NCBI GenBank assembly: GCA_937890835.1
Contig: CALADF010000031.1
Coordinates: forward strand, 62,001-126,000
Direction of reading: 5' to 3'
Length of the DNA: 64,000 bases
Source: an uncultured bacterium
GTDB lineage: Bacteria > Actinomycetota > Coriobacteriia > Coriobacteriales > Eggerthellaceae
The notes under the pieces are model-generated. The model was given only the letters and a program-made list of their open reading frames with translations, had not been told where the DNA came from and did not search any database. A program made the position numbers and the translations under genes. Below, one piece after another: positions 14,068 to 23,859 of this stretch (position 1 is its first letter; each line of letters starts with the position of its first letter).

Positions 14068-16746
14068 ATGGGTCTCGAGCGTAACGTAAAGAAGAAGCCG
14101 TCGCGCGGCAAGGATCGCCGCAACGTCTGGCTTTTGATCGCCACCACCATCCTCGTCGTCGTCTCAGCGGCGCTGTTCACGCCTCCGAACGAGAAGATCA
14201 ACCAGGGCCTCGATATCCAAGGCGGCCTATCGGTGGTTCTCACGGCGAAAAGCGACGACGGCGGTGCGGTATCTTCGGAGGATCTGGAGAAAAGCCGTGC
14301 GATCATCGAAAGCCGCGTGAACGCCCTCGGCGCCTCCGAGGCGACGGTTCAGATTCAAGGCGACGATCAGATCCTCGTGCAAATCCCCGGCTTGTCCGAC
14401 ACCGAGACCGCGCTTTCGACCATCGGCAAAACGGGTTCGCTCACCTTCGCGCGCCTCGACTCGTTCACCGACGAGAGCGTCGTGTCCGCCATCGAAAGCG
14501 GGCAGTACGCCAGCGAGGGCACGATTACCGATTCGTTCGGCAACTCCTTCCCGTCGGGCGAGACCCAGCATCTCACCGTGGAGCCCGGCACCTATATTCC
14601 GTTGGTGACCGGCGAGCAGATCACCAACGTCACGGTCGGCCGCGCGAGCGACACGTCGACCGACTACGCCGTCAACGTGACGCTTAACTCGGAGGGCGCC
14701 GCCGCGTTCGCGCAGGCGACCTCGGAGTTGGTCGCGACGCACGGCCAAATCGTCATCATCTTGGACGACGAGGTTCAGTCGGCCCCGGCTGTCCAGTCCT
14801 CGATTCCCGACGGGCAGGTGTCCATCACGGGCGGCTATACCATGGACGAGGCGAAGTCCATGCAGACCGTCCTCGAGTCGGGATCGCTTCCCGTGAGCTT
14901 CGAGTACGCGCAAAGCCAGGTCGTCGGACCGACGCTCGGTCAGGACGCCTTGCTCTCGGGCGTCATCGTGGCGCTCATCGGCCTTGCGGTGGTCATGCTC
15001 TACCTGCTCGTCTTCTACAAGGGGCTCGGCATCATCACGGCGGCGGCCATGGCGGTTTTCGCCATCTTGTACCTGGGCATCCTTGCAGCGCTTTCCGCGT
15101 TCGGCCTGTTCACGCTTTCTCTCGCCGGCATCGCGGGCATCGTGCTGACCATCGGCATGGCAGCCGACTCCTCCATCCTCACGCTCGAGCGGTTCCGCGA
15201 GGAGATCCGCATGGGCAAAAGCGTCAAGAACGCTTCGAAATCGGGCGTTCGCCACGCCATCCTAACCTCGATCGACGCCGACCTGGTGACGTTGGTCTCG
15301 GCTCTGTCGCTGTTCTTCCTGGCGAGCGCTTCGGTGAAAGGCTTCGGTCTCACGCTGGCGCTCGGCATCTTCTGCGACATCGCCATGATGCTTCTGTTCA
15401 AGGCTCCGCTGATTCGCTTGCTCGCGCCGCGCGTGATTGCGAAAAACCCCAAGTTCTGGGACGTCGACGACTCGCTTAACGCCGCAGCTGAGTACGAGCG
15501 CGTGGCGTCCGCCGAGGGCGCTGCGGTCTCGCAGTTCGAGGCTGCCGCTCAGATGAACGAGGCGGAGGCGACCGAGGGCGTGTCGCCGGAGGATAAGTCC
15601 TACACGGTCGAGGCCCTCAAGAAGATCAAGGGCCGCTTCATCAAGCACGACATCAACTTCCTCGGTTACCGCAAGGTGTTTCTCACCATCGCGGCGGTGC
15701 TCATGGTGGCGTGTTTCGCCGTAGTGGGCGTTCGCGGGCTCAACTTCGGCATCGAGTTCGTCGGCGGCACCTCCATCGCGTTCCACGACACCGGGGACGT
15801 GAGCATCGAGCAGATGCGTTCCGCGTTCGAGGACGCGGGTGAGCCCGACGCGGTCATCCAGACCACCACCGCCGATGGCGAGGAGGGCTTCCTCGTGCGC
15901 ACCACCACCACGAGCGCTGAGGACGCGGCGGCGAGCGCGAGCCAGGTTGCGGGCGATCTGGGGCTTTCGACCGACGGTTTCGAGGTGACCACCATCGGGC
16001 CGGACTGGGGGACGAGCGTCATCAAATCATCGCTCATCGCGTTTCTCGTGTCCATTGTGCTCATCATCGCCTACATCGGCATCCGCTTCCGCGACTACAA
16101 GATGGGCGTCACGGCGGTCGTCGCCCTTCTGCACGACCTCATCTTGGTCATGGGCATCTACGCGCTCGTCGGACGCGAGGTGAACCCGAACACCATCGCC
16201 GCGCTTCTGACCATCCTCGGCTATTCGCTCTACGACACGGTGGTCGTGTTCCATCGCATCAACGACAACATGAAGGCGGAAAGCATCCGCTGCACCTTCA
16301 TGACCATGGCGAACCACTCGATCAACCAGGTGTTCATCCGCACGATCAACACCACGCTCACCTCGTTCATCCCCGTGTTCGCGATGCTGCTGTTCGGCGG
16401 GGAGACCCTGAAGGACTTCGCGTTCGCCATGTCCATCGGCCTTATCGCGGGCTCGTATTCGTCCATCGCGGTGGCAACCCCGCTGTATTGCCTGTGGAAG
16501 ACCCGCGAGCCGAAGTTCGCGAAGCTGCAGAAGAAGTACGGCGACGAGATCGGGCGCTTCGCATTTGATCGTTCCGCGTCTGCGGCCATCGCTCAGGTTC
16601 CGCTTGCCCGCCTCGAGGCCGAGAAGAAGGCTGCGGTATCTGATGTCGCGGCGAACGGATCGTCGAAGAACGCGCCGACGGGCGCCTCCCGGGCATCTTC
16701 GCGCAAAGGATCGAAAGGCTCGAAGGGCGGCGGGAAGAAGCGCTAG
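14068..16746 (+). CDS. secDF: SecD-SecF fusion, Sec translocon proton-driven accessory protein
   Basis: This 892-residue membrane protein joins SecD and SecF in one chain. SecD half: a first membrane helix near residue 25, then NQGLDIQGGLSVVLTA, the P1 head with GYTMDEAKSMQTVLESGSLP, and five membrane helices containing TIGMAADSSILTLERFREE, where the functional Asp of SecD is kept. A charged linker (about residues 485-530) leads to SecF: LNFGIEFVGGTSIAF, then LTILGYSLYDTVVVFHRIND. The tail is very basic (Ser/Lys/Gly-rich), likely cytosolic. GAAGGAG precedes the ATG at 14068; an in-frame upstream start at 13984 lies within the palindrome and is rejected. SecDF pulls exported proteins outward using the proton gradient. 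Confidence 0.95.
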   Translation: MGLERNVKKKPSRGKDRRNVWLLIATTILVVVSAALFTPPNEKINQGLDIQGGLSVVLTAKSDDGGAVSSEDLEKSRAIIESRVNALGASEATVQIQGDDQILVQIPGLSDTETALSTIGKTGSLTFARLDSFTDESVVSAIESGQYASEGTITDSFGNSFPSGETQHLTVEPGTYIPLVTGEQITNVTVGRASDTSTDYAVNVTLNSEGAAAFAQATSELVATHGQIVIILDDEVQSAPAVQSSIPDGQVSITGGYTMDEAKSMQTVLESGSLPVSFEYAQSQVVGPTLGQDALLSGVIVALIGLAVVMLYLLVFYKGLGIITAAAMAVFAILYLGILAALSAFGLFTLSLAGIAGIVLTIGMAADSSILTLERFREEIRMGKSVKNASKSGVRHAILTSIDADLVTLVSALSLFFLASASVKGFGLTLALGIFCDIAMMLLFKAPLIRLLAPRVIAKNPKFWDVDDSLNAAAEYERVASAEGAAVSQFEAAAQMNEAEATEGVSPEDKSYTVEALKKIKGRFIKHDINFLGYRKVFLTIAAVLMVACFAVVGVRGLNFGIEFVGGTSIAFHDTGDVSIEQMRSAFEDAGEPDAVIQTTTADGEEGFLVRTTTTSAEDAAASASQVAGDLGLSTDGFEVTTIGPDWGTSVIKSSLIAFLVSIVLIIAYIGIRFRDYKMGVTAVVALLHDLILVMGIYALVGREVNPNTIAALLTILGYSLYDTVVVFHRINDNMKAESIRCTFMTMANHSINQVFIRTINTTLTSFIPVFAMLLFGGETLKDFAFAMSIGLIAGSYSSIAVATPLYCLWKTREPKFAKLQKKYGDEIGRFAFDRSASAAIAQVPLARLEAEKKAAVSDVAANGSSKNAPTGASRASSRKGSKGSKGGGKKR

Positions 16747-16819
16747 GCGCCGCCTGCCGCAAGCGCGCTCATGTTGATAATGCGCGATGCGACGCTGAGC
16801 TGGTCTTTGATTGATGATG

Positions 16820-16856
16820 CGGGGGTCGGGTTGTTATCCGACCCCCGTTCTTGTTG
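16820..16856 (+). terminator. Terminator after secDF
   Basis: A perfect 10-bp stem (CGGGGGTCGG 16820-16829 / CCGACCCCCG 16838-16847) with an 8-base loop is followed by TTCTTGTT. Confidence 0.88.
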
Positions 16857-16930
16857 CACGCTGTTATACTGAATCGTCGCGTGCGCCGTTGCGGCCGCGC
16901 ATTCGGTTTTGATGAACGAGGAGGAATCTC

Positions 16931-17254
16931 ATGGTTCGAGAGGGAAGCGCGCCTAACTTCTGCCCGCCGACTGAGGAGGGCGTCACCATCACGCTTCAGG
17001 ATGAGCGGGGGGACGAGGTCGAGCTGGAGTTCCTCGGCCTCATCTTGCACAACGATCGCAGCTACGGGTTTTTCTTCTCCGTCGATGAGAAGAACCCCGC
17101 GTGTTCGTCGGGGGAGGTCGTGTTGCTCGAGGTGACCGATCTCGATGAGGACGGGCAACCGAGCGCCTTCGAGCTGGTCTACGACGAGGCGGTCGCCCGC
17201 GAGGTCTACGAGGATTTCCAAAACGCCACGCGTGATCTTTACGAGTTCGCCTAG
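16931..17254 (+). CDS. DUF1292 domain protein
   Basis: This 107-residue acidic cytoplasmic protein matches the DUF1292 pattern: an ITLQDERGDEVELEFLG strand pair, then SYGFFFSVDEKNPA, then VVLLEVTDLDEDGQ and a C-terminal helix (DEAVAREVYEDFQNAT). The function of the family is unknown. GAGGAGG lies seven bases before the ATG. It stands alone between a terminator and the lipase gene, which starts 120 bases later. Confidence 0.82.
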   Translation: MVREGSAPNFCPPTEEGVTITLQDERGDEVELEFLGLILHNDRSYGFFFSVDEKNPACSSGEVVLLEVTDLDEDGQPSAFELVYDEAVAREVYEDFQNATRDLYEFA

Positions 17255-17374
17255 GTTTGCGGTGGGCGTGCGTGCTTCTTGTGATGCGCGGCGAAAAGTC
17301 ACGTGCGCGTAAGCTTGGCGTAAGGTGCGCCCTGTACACTCTGCCACGTGGTTTCGGTTGAGCGAGGAGGGCTT

Positions 17375-18658
17375 ATGCGCGCGAAGTTGCAGGCGATGGC
17401 GCGTCTTTCGACGATTGCCATCGCCTGCGTGCTTTCTCTGGGGGTCGGCTTCTCCTCCGTGCTCGACGCGGTGGTGTCTCGTGTCGTGACGCCCGCAGTC
17501 GATTCTCGCGTTGCCCTCGCCGCGGACGGCCGCGGTGCTTCGACGACCTATGAGGTGTCCTATCGAAGCGAGATCTCAAGCCTCGGTTCCGCGGACTCTT
17601 CGGTCTCCGCCCGCGTCGGATTCGAAGATGCTTGGTTTATCGGGGATCACGCCTCTTACAACAACGATCTCGCCCGAACGTGCGCGGCGTTGTCTGCCGC
17701 TTGCAACTCCCAATCCCGCGCCCGCATGTTCGACCGGGGCGACGCCGTCGTCTCGTTGGAAAACCTCGGGTTTGAAGACATCGATGCGTCCTCATACGAA
17801 GGGCGCAGCCTGGTCGCCGACGAGCTGCTCAACATCGTGGAGGGCGAGACGGACGTGGTCGCCTACGTTTTCGCCCATCGTCCGCTTCGCGACGGGCGCG
17901 GCGGCTATGCCGGGGAGCTTGTGCTCGTCGGAGTGAGAGGCACCTACGGTAGCGAGTGGATCAGCAATTTCAACGTCGGCGCGCAGGTATCTCACGAGGG
18001 GTTTTCGCGTGCGAGCGCGGAGGTCGAGGCTTCGCTCGATGCTTATCTGTCCCGGCATCATCTCGACGGTGAGCAGGTGAAACTTCTCTTGACCGGGCAC
18101 AGCAGGGGAGGGGCGGTGGCGAACCTGGTCGCAGCGAGGCTCGTCGACCGTGCGTACGCGGGTGAAGCGAGCTGGTCGACCGAGGACGTTCGGGCGTACA
18201 CATTCGCCTCGCCGAATGCGTCCGCATGCGGCGAGCGCACGGCTTCCCGTTACGATAGCGTTTTCAACGTGGTCAACCCCGCCGATGCCGTGGCGCGCGT
18301 TCCCCTCAGCTCGCAGGGAATGGGATTGTTCGGGGCGACGGTCGAGCTGCCCGATTCCTCCCAGGACGATTCGTCGGCTTCGTTCGGCCTCATGCAGAAG
18401 AACCGGGCGCTGCTCACCGGCTGCAATATCGAAGGGGAGCAGCCCTCGTCCTCTCGGACCCTCGATGCGCTCGAACGCTCGCTTGACGGACTTGTCTCCT
18501 GCGCGGGGAGCTTGGGCGCATTACTGCATGCCGTCGACGTCGCGTCGGCGACGGTTCAGCTCGATCTTCTCAGCACGGTGGTCGCGCATTCTCCCGATAC
18601 GTACCTTTCCTGGTTGTCCGTGGTCGATCCCGCCGATCTTCGGTTCAGCACGCGCTGA
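17375..18658 (+). CDS. Exported lipase-family (class 3-like) alpha/beta hydrolase
   Basis: The 427-residue product starts with a signal peptide (hydrophobic stretch about residues 11-33, possible cleavage after VALA near 50). The nucleophile elbow LLTGHSRGGAVANL lies near residue 240, preceded by the lipase-3-like strand ELVLVGVRGTYGSEWISNF. An Asp in VNPADAVARVP near 300 fits the catalytic acid; the His is not certain. It is predicted to act on lipids or esters outside the cytoplasm. The ATG at 17375 is preferred over the GTG at 17348 because GAGGAGG sits just before it. It ends seven bases from the convergent ATPase gene. Confidence 0.82.
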   Translation: MRAKLQAMARLSTIAIACVLSLGVGFSSVLDAVVSRVVTPAVDSRVALAADGRGASTTYEVSYRSEISSLGSADSSVSARVGFEDAWFIGDHASYNNDLARTCAALSAACNSQSRARMFDRGDAVVSLENLGFEDIDASSYEGRSLVADELLNIVEGETDVVAYVFAHRPLRDGRGGYAGELVLVGVRGTYGSEWISNFNVGAQVSHEGFSRASAEVEASLDAYLSRHHLDGEQVKLLLTGHSRGGAVANLVAARLVDRAYAGEASWSTEDVRAYTFASPNASACGERTASRYDSVFNVVNPADAVARVPLSSQGMGLFGATVELPDSSQDDSSASFGLMQKNRALLTGCNIEGEQPSSSRTLDALERSLDGLVSCAGSLGALLHAVDVASATVQLDLLSTVVAHSPDTYLSWLSVVDPADLRFSTR

Positions 18659-18665
18659 GGCCGGG

Positions 18666-20561
18666 TTATCGAAGAGCTCGCGCGATTGCTTCGGTTATCG
18701 TGCGTTCGTCGTAGAGGTCGGCGGGAATGGGCAGGCCGCGTTTCGAAAGGCGCTCGGCGAGCAGGCACGCGCTCGGCGCCGCGAGCCCGATGGACGCGAG
18801 CGCGTCGGCGCGCTCGAAGATGGCGCGCGGCGTATCAAGTCCGACGAGTCGTCCTCCGTTGAGCACGAGCACGCGATCGGCCAGTTCGGCGAGGTCGTCC
18901 ATGGCATGGGAGACCATGACGATGGTGAGGCCGTCGTCATGAAGTTGTCTCACGAGGCCGAGGAACTCCCTGCGCGTCGCGGGATCGAGCCCGGCGCAGG
19001 GTTCGTCGAGCACGAGGACCTCGGGTTCGACCGCCAGCACGCCGGCGAACGCGACGCGGCGTTTCTGCCCGCCGGAAAGCTCGAAGGGGCTGCGGTCTTC
19101 CATCTCCGCCGGATCCAAGCCGACGCGCGCGAGGGCGCGCTCGACCCGCTCGTCGACCTCGCGCGCGTCAAGGCCGAGGTTGGCAGGCCCGAACGCCACA
19201 TCCTCTCGCACGGTTGCGGCGAAAAGCTGTTGCTCGGGGTATTGGAACACCACTCCGACGCGGTTTCGGGCGCGTGACGCGGCGCGCTTGTCCGAAAGAT
19301 CCTCGCCGAAGGCGCGCACGGTACCGCAGGAGGGGTGCGCGAGTCCGTTCATATGGCGTATCAACGTGCTCTTCCCGCTTCCCGTGTGCCCTGCGACCCC
19401 CAGAAGCTCGCCGCGTTTCACCGAGAAGCTCACGTCGGTCAGCGCGGGGTGAGCGCTGCGCCGATCCTCGTCCGCCTTGGTTCGATTCGTGCACGCGCGT
19501 CTTGCCCGCCGACGTTCCTTCTCCCTGGCTTTTTGCGCGTCTGCATCGTAGGAGAATCCCACATGCTCGAACGTGATGACCGCGTCGCCGGCGTCGTCGC
19601 GTATCGGGAGGGGAGGGGTCGTGTCATCTTCGCGCGTGCTGCGATCATCGGGTGAGGAGGGCATGGCTTCCCGCTGCTTTTCAAAGCCCGCTTGCGCATC
19701 GTCTGTTCGCGGCTCGCTTTTGATGCCCCGCCGTCGCGCCGCGCGTCCCACGGCTTCCTCCAGCTCGTCGAGGGTCAAGCATGTCGGCATGCGAAGTCCT
19801 CGCTTTTCCAGGGCGCACGCGATGCGCGTCGCCTCGGGGGGCTCGAGGCCGAGCGGTGTCAGGATGTCTGCGCGGCCGAGCACCTTGCGCGGGGTTCCGT
19901 CGAGCGCGATGGCGCCGTCGTGCATGACGATCACGCGGTCCGCTTCGGCCGCCTCCTCCATGAAATGGGTGATGGCGATGACGGTGATGCCTTCCGCGCG
20001 CATTCGCCTCACCACGCGGGAGAGGTCTGCGCGTCCGCGGGGGTCGAGCATGGCCGATGCTTCGTCGAGAACGACCGCGCGCGGATTCATCGCCAGCGCG
20101 CTCGCGATGGCGAGTCGTTGCTTTTGCCCGCCCGAGAGCGCGTTGGTTTCGCGGGTACGCGTCGAGTCGAGCCCCACGGCGTCGAGCGCAGCTTCGATTC
20201 TCTCGTTTATCTCCTCGGAGGGCACGCCGAGGTTTTCTGGTCCGAACGCCACCTCGTCCTCGATGATGCTCGCGACGATCTGGTCGTCGGGGTTTTGCAG
20301 CACGAGCGCTGCCCGGGATCGGATGGGGACGGCGTTTTCCGGATCCGCCGTGTCGAGGCCGAACGTCACGACGGCGCCCTCGTGCGGGATGAGGAGCGCG
20401 TTCACGTGCTTGGCGAGCGTCGATTTGCTCGATCCGTTCGCTCCGACGATGCATACGAGCGAGCCCTGCTCGATGTTGAGGTCGATATGCTCGAACGCGT
20501 TTCGAATTCCGTCGTAGCTAAACGACGCGTCTTTGAATTCAATGACTGCGTCGGATGCCAT
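18666..20561 (-). CDS. Energy-coupling factor ATPase with two fused ATP-binding cassettes
   Basis: This 631-residue protein contains two complete ABC domains, like EcfA1 and EcfA2 in one chain. Domain 1 (about 1-285): P-loop GANGSSKST, Q-loop VLQNPDDQI, signature LSGGQKQRL, Walker B VVLDEASAMLD. A charged linker (about 285-325) follows. Domain 2 (about 325-631): P-loop GHTGSGKST, Q-loop VFQYPEQQLF, signature LSGGQKRRV, Walker B VLVLDEPCAGLD, switch His in VSHAMDD. The residue before the P-loop Lys in domain 1 is Ser instead of Gly. ECF importers bring in vitamins or metals; neither the EcfT partner nor an S component is nearby. GGAAGGGA precedes the ATG. Confidence 0.9.
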   Translation of the reverse strand: MASDAVIEFKDASFSYDGIRNAFEHIDLNIEQGSLVCIVGANGSSKSTLAKHVNALLIPHEGAVVTFGLDTADPENAVPIRSRAALVLQNPDDQIVASIIEDEVAFGPENLGVPSEEINERIEAALDAVGLDSTRTRETNALSGGQKQRLAIASALAMNPRAVVLDEASAMLDPRGRADLSRVVRRMRAEGITVIAITHFMEEAAEADRVIVMHDGAIALDGTPRKVLGRADILTPLGLEPPEATRIACALEKRGLRMPTCLTLDELEEAVGRAARRRGIKSEPRTDDAQAGFEKQREAMPSSPDDRSTREDDTTPPLPIRDDAGDAVITFEHVGFSYDADAQKAREKERRRARRACTNRTKADEDRRSAHPALTDVSFSVKRGELLGVAGHTGSGKSTLIRHMNGLAHPSCGTVRAFGEDLSDKRAASRARNRVGVVFQYPEQQLFAATVREDVAFGPANLGLDAREVDERVERALARVGLDPAEMEDRSPFELSGGQKRRVAFAGVLAVEPEVLVLDEPCAGLDPATRREFLGLVRQLHDDGLTIVMVSHAMDDLAELADRVLVLNGGRLVGLDTPRAIFERADALASIGLAAPSACLLAERLSKRGLPIPADLYDERTITEAIARALR

Positions 20562-20665
20562 AATTCGCCGTCCCTTCCTGTCGGTGCCGCTTTTGCTCCG
20601 AAAACGTGAATTATCGCACGTATCGACATGCCGCGTGCGCGTCTTCGCTACAATAGCGAACCATT

Positions 20666-22090
20666 ATGATTGAGATACTTAACACCATAGACTCGCTCGT
20701 GTGGGGCCCGGTTATGATCGCGTTCCTTCTGGGAACGCACGTGTTCCTCACCATCCGCACGGGGTTCATCCAGCGCAAGCTCCCGCAGGCCATCCGCATG
20801 TCGCTCAAGGGAGACTCTTCCAGCAAAGGGGACATCTCCAACTTCGGCGCGCTTGCGACGGCGCTCGCGGCAACCATCGGAACGGGTTCCATCGTCGGCG
20901 TGGCGACCGCCATCATCGCAGGCGGTCCGGGCGCGGTGTTCTGGATGTGGATCGCGGGCATCTTCGGCATCGCCACGAAGTACGTTGAAGTCTACGCCTC
21001 CATCCGCTATCGCGTGCGTGATCATAACGGGCAGATGCTCGGCGGCGTCATGTACGTGTGGGAGCGCGCGTTCAAGCGCAAGGACGGCACCGTTCCCTGG
21101 TGGGCGAAGCTCGGCGCCGTCGCGTTCGCGGGTTTCGCCGTCGTTGCCACCATCGGAACGGGTTCGGCCGTGCAGGCGTCCGCCATGTCCGGCATCATCA
21201 CCTCGTCTATTCCCGCCATACCCAACTGGGTCGTCGCCATCGTCATCGTGATTGCCGTTTCCGCTGTCGTGTTCGGCGGCGTGCGCTCCATCTCGCGCGT
21301 GTGCGAGTGGCTTGTGCCCATCATGGCGATCGCCTACGCGCTCGGATGCGTGGTCATCATGGGCATGAACTTCGACAAGCTCGGCGAGGCCATCGTGCTC
21401 ATCGTCGAATGCGCGTTCACGCCGAAGGCCGCTTTCGGCGGAGCCGTGGGGTCCGGCTTGCTCATGGCGTTGCAGTTCGGTTGCGCGCGTGGCCTGTTCT
21501 CCAACGAGTCGGGTTTGGGCACCGCTCCTATCGTGGCCGCGGCCGCCAAGACGAAAAATCCCGCCGAGCAGGCGCTCATCGCCATGACGGGCACGTTCTG
21601 GTCCACCGTCGTCATCTGCCTGCTCACCGGCATCGTCTTGGTTTCGACGATGCTCAACCATCCTGATATTCAGGCTCAGATCCTCGAGAACCCCGGCATC
21701 TACACCGGCGCGATGCTTGCGTCGGCTGCGTTCGCGAAGATCCCCTTCATCGGCAGCGCCATACTCGTGCTCGGCATGGTGTCGTTCTCCTATTCGACCA
21801 TTCTCGGATGGTCGTACTATGGCGACCGCTGCGTCACCTACCTGTTCGGCAGCAAAGCGGTCATTCCGTATCAGGTCGTCTACGTTGCCGTGGCGTTTCT
21901 CGGCGCCATCGGCGTCGGCGATATCGTCTGGACCATCTCGGACATCGGCAACGCGCTCATGGCCGTTCCGAACATCATCGCCATCTTGCTTTTGTCGGGC
22001 ATGATCGCGCGCGAGACGAAACATTACGTCTACGAGGACAAACTCGAAGAGGTATACGACGAGCCCATTCCCGTGGTCGAGAGCAAGTAA
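20666..22090 (+). CDS. Sodium:amino-acid symporter, AGCS family
   Basis: This 474-residue polytopic membrane protein matches the alanine/glycine:cation symporter family. Marks include ALATALAATIGTGSIVGVAT near residue 70, GPGAVFWMWIAGIFGIATKY near 95, and ARGLFSNESGLGTAPI near 275. It likely imports a small amino acid with Na+; the exact substrate is unknown. There is no clear ribosome site; TACAAT (20650-20655) lies 10 bases before the ATG, implying a very short or absent leader. Its C-terminal tail (SGMIARETKHYVYEDKLEEV) is echoed by a gene remnant at 28.85 kb. Confidence 0.92.
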   Translation: MIEILNTIDSLVWGPVMIAFLLGTHVFLTIRTGFIQRKLPQAIRMSLKGDSSSKGDISNFGALATALAATIGTGSIVGVATAIIAGGPGAVFWMWIAGIFGIATKYVEVYASIRYRVRDHNGQMLGGVMYVWERAFKRKDGTVPWWAKLGAVAFAGFAVVATIGTGSAVQASAMSGIITSSIPAIPNWVVAIVIVIAVSAVVFGGVRSISRVCEWLVPIMAIAYALGCVVIMGMNFDKLGEAIVLIVECAFTPKAAFGGAVGSGLLMALQFGCARGLFSNESGLGTAPIVAAAAKTKNPAEQALIAMTGTFWSTVVICLLTGIVLVSTMLNHPDIQAQILENPGIYTGAMLASAAFAKIPFIGSAILVLGMVSFSYSTILGWSYYGDRCVTYLFGSKAVIPYQVVYVAVAFLGAIGVGDIVWTISDIGNALMAVPNIIAILLLSGMIARETKHYVYEDKLEEVYDEPIPVVESK

Positions 22091-22516
22091 CGCCTTTCCA
22101 GCCCAAAGAGCGTGACTCTTCGTTTTGCGCCGCGCACGAGGCGCGCGCGGCAGACATCGCGTCGAGACTCGCGTTTATTCGATGCGCAGGGAGCGCGCTG
22201 CTCTCGCTTCCTGCGCCTTAACACCCTCCCCGAACGATAGTCGGATCGCCGCGAGGCGTTTCATTAGGCGTTATTCTGCGGGGCATGTTGCCGCCAAAGC
22301 CGGTTCGCGAGGATTCGGGGCTTTCGCCGTAGCTCTTCCATGCGCCTCTCGTCGATTTTCCATTGTGCCGTGCGCACAAAGCCCTTCTCGTTTTGCCCGC
22401 CGCGTTGCCCGATGACGCTTGCCGTGACGCTTCCTAGAATCTTGAGCAAGGTAAAGGCCGTCGGCTTATCGCAGATGATCTGCGCAGGGGAAGCCGGCAT
22501 GTTCAAGGAGGGGTTG
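22091..22516. other. Intergenic region between AGCS symporter and MFS genes
   Basis: The 426-base gap holds a 12-bp inverted repeat (22184-22195 GCGCAGGGAGCG with 22205-22216, one wobble, 9-base loop) without a T tract, and a TAGAAT -10-like hexamer at 22435-22440 lacking a good -35. I see no gene; the open frame running into it is an upstream extension of the MFS gene. Confidence 0.5.
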
Positions 22517-23767
22517 ATGGCAGTATCGAGATACATGCGCCTTGCAGCGGCGTCTCTCATCATGATCTGCACGGGTATCATCTACATGTGGAGCGTTTTC
22601 AACGCAGGCGTGAGCGCCGCGTTGACCGGCATGACGCCGTCCGAGGTGTCGGACTTCGCGTTCACGTCCTCGGTCATGATCACGTTGTTCTCGTTCGGCG
22701 CGTTGTGCGGAGGAAAGCTGCAGGACAAGTTCGGTCCTAAGATCATCATCGTGATCGGGTCCGTTTGCTTCGGCTTGGGCGTTTTCCTCACGTCGTTCAC
22801 GATCGACATGGGTCCTGTGCCCACGTGGCTCACGTTCGGCGTTCTGGGCGGTTTCGCGGTCGGTTGCACGTACAATTCCGTTATTCCGTGCATTCAGAAA
22901 TGGTTCCCCGATAAGATCAACGTCTGCATGGGCGTTATCGTCTGCTGCTTCGGGCTGGCGTCGGTGGTGTTCACCCCGCTCGCGCAGATGTTGATGGACT
23001 CCATGGGCGTGCGCGTCACCTTCCAAATCCTCGGCGTGGCGTTCGCGGTCATCTGCCTTGCGGCATCCGTTCTGATCAAGAACCCCGAGCAAGGCTGGCT
23101 GCCCGAAGGTTACGAGCCCGCGAAGAGCAAGTCGAACATCTCTCAAGAGCAGGTCGGTTTCAGCAAGGCCATCAAGACGCCGCAGATCTGGATCATCTTC
23201 CTGACGTACTGGTTCGTCACGGCGGGCTTCTTCGCCATCAATCCCATCTTGCGACAGCTCGGCATGGCGCGTGGGCTCGATGTCGATCTTGCCAACGGCA
23301 TCGTCATGGCATGCGGTCTCGGCCTCGCGGTCGGTCGCTTCTTCGTGCCCTTCGTCGTCAACCTCATCAACAGCAGGCATAAGACGGCGCTCGGGCTGTC
23401 CGTGCTCGTTCTTGCGGTGTCCGTCGCGCTGGTGTTCTCGCCTGGCGTGCTGTTCATGATCCTTGTGTTCTGCCTCGCGGCGTTCTCCGGCGCTCCTGGC
23501 GCCATCTATCCCGCCTGGACCGCCGAGAACTTCGGCCTGGCGAACAACGGCGCTAACTACGGTTTCGTCATGTGCGGTATCGGACTGTCGTCCCTCGTCT
23601 CGTTCCGCTTCACGAACCAGGTGCTCGCGCCCATGTTCGGCGGCTTGACCGAAAGCGGCGTGGCGGTGAACACCGAGATCTACTTCATCACGAGCGCTGT
23701 TTTCGCGGCCGTGGCGTTGGTCTTGCTCCTGCTGTTCAAGCCCTATGGTGCGAAGAGCAAGAAGTAG
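22517..23767 (+). CDS. MFS transporter, OFA (oxalate/formate antiporter-like) family
   Basis: This 416-residue protein has about 12 predicted membrane helices. The N-terminus (RLAAASLIMICTGIIYMWSV) and ALCGGKLQDKFGPKIIIVIG, the family A-type loop, are typical of OFA carriers, as are IPCIQKWFPDK near 135 and KTPQIWIIFLTYWFV at the start of the second half. The substrate is probably a small carboxylate, but the family is broad. AAGGAGG at 22505-22511 sets the ATG at 22517; the longer open frame upstream lacks membrane-protein character. It is followed by a strong terminator and lies convergent with the PucR-type regulator. Confidence 0.88.
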   Translation: MAVSRYMRLAAASLIMICTGIIYMWSVFNAGVSAALTGMTPSEVSDFAFTSSVMITLFSFGALCGGKLQDKFGPKIIIVIGSVCFGLGVFLTSFTIDMGPVPTWLTFGVLGGFAVGCTYNSVIPCIQKWFPDKINVCMGVIVCCFGLASVVFTPLAQMLMDSMGVRVTFQILGVAFAVICLAASVLIKNPEQGWLPEGYEPAKSKSNISQEQVGFSKAIKTPQIWIIFLTYWFVTAGFFAINPILRQLGMARGLDVDLANGIVMACGLGLAVGRFFVPFVVNLINSRHKTALGLSVLVLAVSVALVFSPGVLFMILVFCLAAFSGAPGAIYPAWTAENFGLANNGANYGFVMCGIGLSSLVSFRFTNQVLAPMFGGLTESGVAVNTEIYFITSAVFAAVALVLLLLFKPYGAKSKK

Positions 23768-23819
23768 CTTCAACCTCCTTGCGAACGCGCTTTCTCTCTC
23801 GTCAGGCGCGTGAGGTCAC

Positions 23820-23858
23820 GAGGCGCCCGCGGCATCCCCCGCGGGCGCCTCTTCGTTT
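23820..23858. terminator. Bidirectional terminator between MFS and PucR-type genes
   Basis: A perfect 13-bp stem (GAGGCGCCCGCGG 23820-23832 / 23839-23851) with a 6-base loop is followed by TTCGTTTG. Confidence 0.88.
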
Positions 23859-23859
23859 G

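Noticed and set aside
22184..22216. Terminator after the AGCS symporter
   Set aside because: The 12-bp stem is good but no T tract follows on either strand, so it is recorded only as an inverted repeat.
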